Shown one piece after another: positions 15,703 through 19,814 of a stretch of 19,814 nucleotides of DNA. How positions within the stretch are numbered: position 1 is the first letter of the stretch; every line of letters starts with the position of its first letter. A program made the translations under genes and the position numbers. The DNA lies in the NCBI GenBank assembly GCA_964551975.1, contig CAZKFI010000039.1:1-19814 (forward strand). Reading direction: 5' to 3'. The notes under the pieces were generated by a model. That model worked only from the letters and a program-made list of their open reading frames with translations, was not told the origin of the DNA and did no database searches. The DNA comes from REEB426 sp964551975. Its GTDB lineage: Bacteria; Actinomycetota; Actinomycetes; S36-B12.

Positions 15703-16017
15703 ATGGTCTGCCTCCACACGCCTGCCCAGGCGCAGAGCGACGAACCACAGCACTGCGAAGATACCGCCCACGATGAACATCATCGGCACGACAAAGCCGC
15801 ATGCCAGGACCAGTACCTGGGCTGCCCAGCCGATCCAGATCCCCTTCGGGCCTCGACGCAACGCACCGATGGCAATGATCAAGACGAGCATGATGGCTAA
15901 TGCACCGATGATTGCGGTGCGGGCATCCGGCAGTGAGCCATTGGTCGCGGCAATCGGCACCGCAAGAAGCATCACGATGATTTCCATGGCCAGCACCGCC
16001 GTGCCGAGCGTCTTCAC
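15700..16017 (-). CDS. DUF4233 family small membrane protein
   Basis: This 105-aa integral membrane protein has about four hydrophobic segments (roughly 5-24, 34-52, 59-76, 78-97), a short RRGPKG cytoplasmic-type loop near 54-59, and a charged C-terminus (RRVEADH). It matches the DUF4233 family (PF14017), which in Actinomycetota sits between folC and ndk. No function is established. The GTG at 16015-16017 overlaps the folC TGA as GTGA (16014-16017), so it is probably translated by coupling to folC. The family call rests on position, size and topology. Confidence 0.85.
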   Translation of the reverse strand: MKTLGTAVLAMEIIVMLLAVPIAATNGSLPDARTAIIGALAIMLVLIIAIGALRRGPKGIWIGWAAQVLVLACGFVVPMMFIVGGIFAVLWFVALRLGRRVEADH

Positions 16018-17375
16018 CGAAACTCTCCTCCACCTGACATCGCCGCTCGCACCTGACCGATCAGAACGATCGATCCGGTGACCAACACCCCAGCATCACC
16101 CCATTGGCCGCTGCCCGCCAGTTCGATCCCCGCGGCCAATGCCGCGTCAGCAGAGTCGAATGCGCCGACCAGGCGCTCTGCCCCGAATATCTCCAGCGCG
16201 AGTTCGCGCAGCTCTGCAACGGGGAGCGAGCGCGGGCTTCCCGGCTGGGTGACCACCAGCAACTCGCATGCTGGCTCCAGGGCAAGGAGCATCTCGCGGG
16301 CGTCCTTATCGGCGAGCACACCCACTACGCCGATGACCGTGTCGAAGGCGAAGTTCTCTTCCATGGCTGAAGCAAGGGCCTGCATACCCTGCGGGTTATG
16401 GGCAGCATCCACCAGCACTGTTGGTTCGCTGGCCAGTACCTCAAGGCGCCCGGGGGACGTCACCGCGGCAAAACCCTGTCGCACGCACACGGGATCCAGT
16501 GGTTCCGAGCCCCCACCGAGAAAGGCTTCGACGGCAGCAAGGGCAGTTGCCGCGTTGGTCGCCTGGTGGCGTCCGAGAAGCGGCAGGAAGATCTCGTCGA
16601 CCTCGGCACCCGCCAGGCCACGCAAAGTGAGTAACTGACCGCCGACCGCCTGGTCACGGCGCAGGACGTCGAATTCCACGCCGAACCGGGCTGGCGTCGC
16701 TCCAACGTCCGCACATCGATCTAGGAGCACCGTCGCAGCACCAGGAACCTGATCCCCGAGCACCGCGATGGCGCCAGATTTGATGATGCCGGCCTTCTCC
16801 CCTGCGATGAGGTCGATGGTGTCACCCAGGTAGTCGCAGTGGTCAAGACCGATGGGAGTGATGACCGCAACCTGCGCATCAGCAACGTTGGTGGCGTCCC
16901 AGCGTCCACCCATGCCGACTTCGATCACCGCGACGTCGATCGGCGCATCAGCAAATGCCGCGTACGCCAACGCGGTGAGCAGTTCGAAGGTCGACATTGC
17001 AATGTCACCAGAAGCAGCCGATTGATCGTCCACCATCTGCACGTAGGGCTCGATGTCTTGCCAGGTCGCGACGAATCGTTGCGACGTGATCGGTTCGCCG
17101 CTGATGTGAATGCGCTCAGTCGGGTCGACCAGGTGCGGGGAGGTGTACAGACCGGTGCGAATTCCGAAGGCGCGAAGCAGCGCGTCGATCATCCGCGCTG
17201 TGGAGGTCTTGCCGTTAGTGCCCGCAACCTGGATCACCGGGTAGGTGCGCTGCGGCTCACCGAGTAGATCCATCAGCGCCTGGATGCGCGTGAGCGAGGG
17301 CTCGATGCGGTCTTCCGGGGCACGGGCCAGCAACTGCGTCCAGACGGACGCGAGCCCACCTGCCGCCGGGTCCAC
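16014..17375 (-). CDS. folC: Folylpolyglutamate / dihydrofolate synthase
   Basis: FolC is an ATP-dependent ligase of the Mur superfamily that adds glutamate to folates (and often to dihydropteroate) in the cytoplasm. The 453-aa sequence has the P-loop GTNGKTS (52-58), YTSPHL (77-82), EVGMGGRWDATNV (152-164), the DHCDYLGDTIDLIAGEKAGIIK region in part with the candidate carbamylated K194, and DAAHNP (323-328). Length is normal. The GTG at 17373-17375 lacks a Shine-Dalgarno but lies 6 nt after TAGACT, consistent with leaderless initiation. It is the first gene of the long minus-strand unit and diverges from valS across only 43 bp. Its stop overlaps the DUF4233 start. Confidence 0.96.
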   Translation of the reverse strand: MDPAAGGLASVWTQLLARAPEDRIEPSLTRIQALMDLLGEPQRTYPVIQVAGTNGKTSTARMIDALLRAFGIRTGLYTSPHLVDPTERIHISGEPITSQRFVATWQDIEPYVQMVDDQSAASGDIAMSTFELLTALAYAAFADAPIDVAVIEVGMGGRWDATNVADAQVAVITPIGLDHCDYLGDTIDLIAGEKAGIIKSGAIAVLGDQVPGAATVLLDRCADVGATPARFGVEFDVLRRDQAVGGQLLTLRGLAGAEVDEIFLPLLGRHQATNAATALAAVEAFLGGGSEPLDPVCVRQGFAAVTSPGRLEVLASEPTVLVDAAHNPQGMQALASAMEENFAFDTVIGVVGVLADKDAREMLLALEPACELLVVTQPGSPRSLPVAELRELALEIFGAERLVGAFDSADAALAAGIELAGSGQWGDAGVLVTGSIVLIGQVRAAMSGGGEFR

Positions 17376-17381
17376 TGCAGG

Positions 17382-17387
17382 AGTCTA
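17382..17387 (-). promoter_or_regulatory. Leaderless -10 box (TAGACT) of folC
   Basis: On the minus strand TAGACT is followed by 6 nt and then the folC GTG at 17375, which would place the transcript start at the first base of the gene. There is no ribosome-binding site. The expected -35 position is occupied by the opposing valS -10 box. Confidence 0.5.
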
Positions 17388-17404
17388 GGCGGCTGCGCGC
17401 GCCC

Positions 17405-17410
17405 TAGGAT
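17405..17410 (+). promoter_or_regulatory. Leaderless -10 box (TAGGAT) of valS
   Basis: TAGGAT is followed by 8 nt and then the valS GTG at 17419. There is no Shine-Dalgarno between them. The 17 bp between this box and the folC -10 box equals a standard -35/-10 spacer, so each box sits at the other promoter's -35 position. Confidence 0.45.
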
Positions 17411-17418
17411 TCCCAAAC

Positions 17419-19814
17419 GTGACCCCCTCCGCGCAGATCCCTGAGAAGCCAACACTGGAAGGCTTGGAGGACCGCTGGTCCAAGGTCTGGGATGAGCAGG
17501 GCACCTACCACTTCGACCGCACCCGGCCGCGAGCTGAGGTGTATTCGATCGACACCCCGCCGCCGACTGTGAGCGGCTCCCTGCATGTGGGCCACGTGTT
17601 CTCGTACACCCACACCGACTGCATCGCCCGATACAAGCGGATGCAGGGCTCCACGGTGTTCTACCCCATGGGTTGGGACGACAACGGCCTGCCCACCGAA
17701 CGCCGCGTGCAGAACTACTTCGGTGTTCGTTGTGATCCATCGTTGCCCTACGACCCCGACTTCACCCCACCGGAACAACCCGATCCTGATCGCCAGTTGC
17801 CCATCAGCCGGCGAAACTTCGTCGAGCTGTGCGAACGCCTCACCGTCGAGGACGAAGTTGCCTTCGAGCACCTGTGGCGCCGACTGGGTTTGAGCATCGA
17901 CTGGCGGTACACCTACCAGACCATCGACCGCAATGCGCAGCGCACGAGCCAGTTGGCCTTTCTGCGCAACCTCGCGCGTGGCGAGGCGTATCAGACCGAG
18001 GCGCCCACGCTTTGGGACGTGACGTTCCGCACCGCCGTCGCGCAGGCCGAACTGGAGGATCGGGAAAGGCCCGGTGCGTACCACCGGTTCAGTTTCACCC
18101 GCACTGACGACGGCAGCCCGATTTATGTGGAGAGCACCAGGCCGGAACTCGTAGCGGCGTGTGTAGCACTGGTGGCCAACCCGCAGGATGAGCGCTACCA
18201 GTCACTGTTCGGCACCGAGGTCATGTCACCTGGCTTCGGCGTGCGCGTGCCAATCCTCGCCCACCATCTCGCTGATCCGGAGAAGGGTTCCGGTATCGCG
18301 ATGATCTGCACCTTCGGCGATCTCACCGACGTCACCTGGTGGCGCGAACTGCAGCTACCCACTCGACCCATCATCGGGTGGGATGGTCGCATCCTCAGCG
18401 AGACGCCATCGTGGGTCCAGGACCCGCAGGCGCAGGAGTTCTACCAGCGCCTCGCCGGGGCCACGACCCACACGGCGCGTGAACGCATGGTGGAGATCCT
18501 GCGCGAGGTCGGTGCCCTCGATGGCGAGCCCCGACCGATTACCCACCCGGTGAAGTTCTTCGAGAAGGGCGACCGGCCGCTCGAGATCGTCACCACTCGC
18601 CAGTGGTACATCACCAACGGTGGCCGCGAGCCGGGGCTGCGCGAAGCGCTGCTGGCCCGTGGTCGCGAACTCGACTGGCATCCGGCGCACATGCAGGTGC
18701 GCTACAAGCATTGGGTCGAGGGACTCAATGGTGACTGGCTGATCTCGCGGCAGCGCTTCTTCGGGGTGCCGATTCCGATTTGGTACCCGCTCGACACAGA
18801 TGCGCAACCCATCTACGAGCAACCAATACTGCCCGCCGAGGCCGATCTCCCGATCGATCCAAGTTCCGATCTGCCACCCGGCTACACGGCTGAGCAACGC
18901 GGCGTGGCCGGTGGCTTCATCGGTGACCCCGATGTGATGGATACCTGGGCGACCAGTTCCTTGAGCCCCCAGATCGCGGGCGGCTGGGAACGCGATCCCG
19001 ATCTTTGGTCCCGGGTATTTCCGATGGACCTACGCCCCCAGGCGCACGAGATCATCCGCACCTGGCTGTTCTCCACTGTGGTGCGCGCGCACCTCGAGGA
19101 GCACTGCCTGCCGTGGAGTCAAGCGGCAATTTCCGGCTGGATTCTGGATCCTGATCGCAAAAAGATGAGCAAGTCCAAGGGCAACGTCGTCACTCCGATG
19201 GGCCTGATCGACGAATACAGCGCCGATGCCGTGCGCTATTGGGCGGCGTCGGGTCGTCCTGGCACTGACACCGCGTTCGACGTAGGTCAGATGAAGATCG
19301 GCCGGCGCCTGGCAATCAAGGTGCTCAACGCGAGCAAGTTCACGATGGGAATCGCGTTTTCGAGCGGTCCGATCACTGAACCCCTCGATGCCGCCGCAGT
19401 GGCCACGCTTGCCCAGACCGTACGACAGGCAACAGCCGCATTCGAGGATTACAACTACGCCAGAGCACTTGAGGTCACCGAGAGCTTCTTCTGGAACTTC
19501 ACTGACGACTACGTGGAGTTGGTCAAGGAGCGTGCCTACAGTTCCGGACCTGCCGCCGCTTCGGCTCAGGCCACCTTGCACCTGATCTTGGAGACGGTGC
19601 TGCACCTGTTCGCGCCCTTCTTGCCATTCACTACGGAGGAAGTGTGGTCCTGGTCCCATAGCGAATCCATCCACCAACAGCAATGGCCGACTGCCGATGC
19701 GATCGCCTCTCGAGCACCGGCAACCGATCCGGTGATGGTGCGTGACGTGGGCGTCGCATTGAGTTTGGTGCGCAAGGCAAAGTCGGACGCCAAGGCCTCG
19801 ATGCGCGCTGTCGT
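17419..19814 (+). CDS. valS: Valyl-tRNA synthetase, archaeal/Rickettsia-like subtype (3' end outside window)
   Basis: This class I aminoacyl-tRNA synthetase charges tRNA-Val. About 798 codons are present without a stop, and the C-terminal tRNA-binding end lies beyond the window. The ATP-binding HIGH motif reads HVGH (56-59, in PPPTVSGSLHVGH) and KMSKS reads KKMSKSKGN (581-589). After HIGH the sequence has GWDDNGLPTERR (85-96) rather than the PGxDHAGIATQ of standard bacterial ValS; DVMDTWATSSL and DLRPQAHEIIRTWL (late catalytic domain) also match the archaeal-type subfamily (PRK13208-like). The GTG start at 17419 is chosen because coding similarity begins there and TAGGAT lies 8 nt upstream. 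It is divergent from folC, with which actinobacterial valS is more often co-directional. Confidence 0.93.
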   Translation, partial: MTPSAQIPEKPTLEGLEDRWSKVWDEQGTYHFDRTRPRAEVYSIDTPPPTVSGSLHVGHVFSYTHTDCIARYKRMQGSTVFYPMGWDDNGLPTERRVQNYFGVRCDPSLPYDPDFTPPEQPDPDRQLPISRRNFVELCERLTVEDEVAFEHLWRRLGLSIDWRYTYQTIDRNAQRTSQLAFLRNLARGEAYQTEAPTLWDVTFRTAVAQAELEDRERPGAYHRFSFTRTDDGSPIYVESTRPELVAACVALVANPQDERYQSLFGTEVMSPGFGVRVPILAHHLADPEKGSGIAMICTFGDLTDVTWWRELQLPTRPIIGWDGRILSETPSWVQDPQAQEFYQRLAGATTHTARERMVEILREVGALDGEPRPITHPVKFFEKGDRPLEIVTTRQWYITNGGREPGLREALLARGRELDWHPAHMQVRYKHWVEGLNGDWLISRQRFFGVPIPIWYPLDTDAQPIYEQPILPAEADLPIDPSSDLPPGYTAEQRGVAGGFIGDPDVMDTWATSSLSPQIAGGWERDPDLWSRVFPMDLRPQAHEIIRTWLFSTVVRAHLEEHCLPWSQAAISGWILDPDRKKMSKSKGNVVTPMGLIDEYSADAVRYWAASGRPGTDTAFDVGQMKIGRRLAIKVLNASKFTMGIAFSSGPITEPLDAAAVATLAQTVRQATAAFEDYNYARALEVTESFFWNFTDDYVELVKERAYSSGPAAASAQATLHLILETVLHLFAPFLPFTTEEVWSWSHSESIHQQQWPTADAIASRAPATDPVMVRDVGVALSLVRKAKSDAKASMRAV

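Noticed and set aside
15689..16033. In-frame N-terminal extension of ndk to 253 aa
   Set aside because: It overlaps DUF4233 in another frame, is not like Ndk, and the GTG at 15688 gives the normal family start.
17404..18084. 226-aa minus-strand open frame inside valS
   Set aside because: valS motifs on the plus strand are unambiguous, and this frame would also cross the folC/valS promoter region.
19030..19683. 217-aa minus-strand open frame inside valS
   Set aside because: It overlaps the KMSKS-containing part of valS and has no independent coding signal.

Overview
The window looks like a chromosomal housekeeping locus from a high-GC (about 60% by eye) member of the Actinomycetota. The signs are the folC / DUF4233 / ndk order, an RNase E with long charged flanks and an embedded S1 domain, a PBP2 with extra cysteines, frequent GTG starts, and several start codons only a few bases downstream of a TANNNT -10 box (leaderless style). 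Because mreBCD, mrdA and rodA are all present, the cell probably elongates by lateral wall synthesis. I cannot name a genus. No tRNA, rRNA, IS element, prophage block or CRISPR array was seen, and no gene-free stretch exceeds about 180 bases.

Layout: almost everything is on the minus strand, so the biological order runs from high to low coordinates. At 17419-19814 a plus-strand valS, cut by the window end, diverges from folC (16014-17375). After folC come a DUF4233 membrane protein, ndk, a membrane-anchored alpha/beta hydrolase, and the elongasome genes mreB, mreC, mreD, mrdA and rodA. Then come a radical SAM enzyme of unknown function (TIGR03960 type), its small partner (TIGR03936/DUF2344 type) and rne. 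A second minus-strand unit, rplU-rpmA-obgE, lies at 3-1903 with its own promoter at about 2005-2033. Between the two units is one small plus-strand gene (2079-2315) for a two-helix protein of the superinfection-immunity family. It converges on rne, with a hairpin terminator between the two stops.

How the genes work together: FolC, Ndk and ValS supply folate polyglutamates, NTPs and Val-tRNA. MreBCD, PBP2 and RodA form the rod complex for peptidoglycan synthesis. RNase E, L21, L27 and ObgE belong to RNA processing and ribosome assembly, and the uncharacterised radical SAM pair sits directly against that group. Genes inside the long unit are tightly packed, with 4-nt stop/start overlaps, which suggests translational coupling.

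Points most worth a second look: the archaeal-type ValRS in an inverted position next to folC; the 43-bp divergent folC/valS promoter; a probable CTG start for the hydrolase; a 7-codon coupled leader ORF before mrdA; a perfect 19-bp tandem repeat in the rplU leader; and the radical SAM pair with a second C-terminal cysteine cluster.
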